NCBI GenBank assembly: GCA_938082915.1
Contig: CALKCG010000012.1
Span: 1 to 5,400 of the forward strand
DNA from: an uncultured archaeon
Lineage (GTDB): Archaea; Thermoproteota; CALKCG01; B24
Direction: 5' to 3'
Length of the DNA stretch: 5,400 nucleotides
Shown piece after piece: positions 5,049 to 5,400 of this stretch; positions within the stretch are counted from its first letter, which is position 1; each line of letters opens with the position of its first letter. The translations under genes and the position numbers were made by a program. Below the pieces are notes generated by a model that worked only from the letters and a program-made list of their open reading frames with translations, did no database searches and was not told where the DNA came from.

Positions 5049-5400
5049 CCTTCTTTAACGTGCCTGTTGTTGTGTCTGGAATGAGACTTGCTAGCTCTAC
5101 TGTTGTAATTCCTACGATTATTGAGGGATGGACGTTAAGACTGCTCAGGGTCTTTTTAACTTCTTCGTTAAATTCCACTACAAGCAGCTTCTCATAATCT
5201 AGAATTTCACCTTCCACGATCATCTCTCTGACTATGGCTATCTCACCTTTAAGCTTATGCCCAGTAGCGCTTGTAAGCAATCTTTCCCTACCCGTATACA
5301 TGACACCCAATGCTTCGGCCAAGCTTTTGTCAATAACTGTCATAGCGGCTCCAGTATCAACTAAAGCTTTACACTCCTCAGAGCTTTTGAAGCCTTTCAA
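5029..5400 (-). CDS. Retropepsin-like (clan AA) aspartic protease, 5' end outside the window
   Basis: The visible 123 codons hold KALVDTGAAMTVIDKSLAEA at 11-30, the Asp-Thr-Gly-Ala active-site signature of small single-domain aspartic proteases that act as dimers. Downstream, IIVGITTVELASLIPD (94-109) matches the second hydrophobic-glycine element of the fold, and TGTLKKANAFLF ends it as archaeal members usually end. The first visible codon is TTG at the very edge. Because the family normally has another beta-strand of about 10-20 residues before this point, I read the gene as continuing beyond the window instead of starting there. It has no signal peptide in the visible part. Its TAA lies inside the toxin pseudogene's extended tail, a 20-bp tail-to-tail overlap. 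Natural substrates of archaeal members are unknown to me. Confidence 0.8.
   Translation of the reverse strand: MKGFKSSEECKALVDTGAAMTVIDKSLAEALGVMYTGRERLLTSATGHKLKGEIAIVREMIVEGEILDYEKLLVVEFNEEVKKTLSSLNVHPSIIVGITTVELASLIPDTTTGTLKKANAFLF

Overview
The window looks like part of an archaeal chromosome, most likely from a thermophilic Thermoproteota-type lineage or a related candidate phylum. The reasons are a first gene with no leader (a TATA-like box about 28 nt before a GTG start and no Shine-Dalgarno), a downstream gene with a GAGGTGA ribosome site, TTG/GTG start codons, a broken VapC toxin gene, and a small retropepsin-like protease of a kind common in archaea. No rRNA or tRNA gene is present, so the lineage cannot be fixed more precisely.

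Left edge (1-228): a reading frame entering from the left ends in a stretch resembling the C-terminus of a TnpB (IS200/IS605/IS607-type) protein. It overlaps a strongly self-complementary GC-rich segment (about 20-86), where an omega-RNA (guide-RNA scaffold) would lie in such elements. A 10-bp perfect hairpin (87-113) and a small hairpin followed by T5 (111-134) come next. This assignment is tentative.

Centre (229-3925): a sugar-metabolism block. A clear L-fuculokinase-type FGGY kinase (minus strand) diverges from a two-gene plus-strand operon. The operon encodes an amidohydrolase_2-type metal-dependent TIM-barrel enzyme and a 434-residue protein with features of the polysaccharide deacetylase (NodB-like) barrel. 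The 128-bp divergent promoter region contains a perfect 20-bp palindrome 20 nt upstream of the kinase start, where its promoter should be. It is a good candidate operator for a dimeric regulator. The three genes may form a deoxysugar or glycan-fragment regulon; no isomerase or aldolase partner is visible in the window.

Right side (3918-5400): a 121-residue protein of unrecognised family (minus strand) ends tail-to-tail with the operon, overlapping it by 8 bp. About 300 bp without a convincing gene follows. Next is a vapC-like PIN-domain toxin pseudogene (plus strand) with a frameshift, no first catalytic Asp, no recognisable vapB and an over-long tail. It overlaps tail-to-tail a clan AA (retropepsin-like) aspartic protease gene (minus strand) that runs off the right edge. 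The mobile-element remnant and the dead toxin gene suggest that the sugar block is flanked by turnover-prone DNA.
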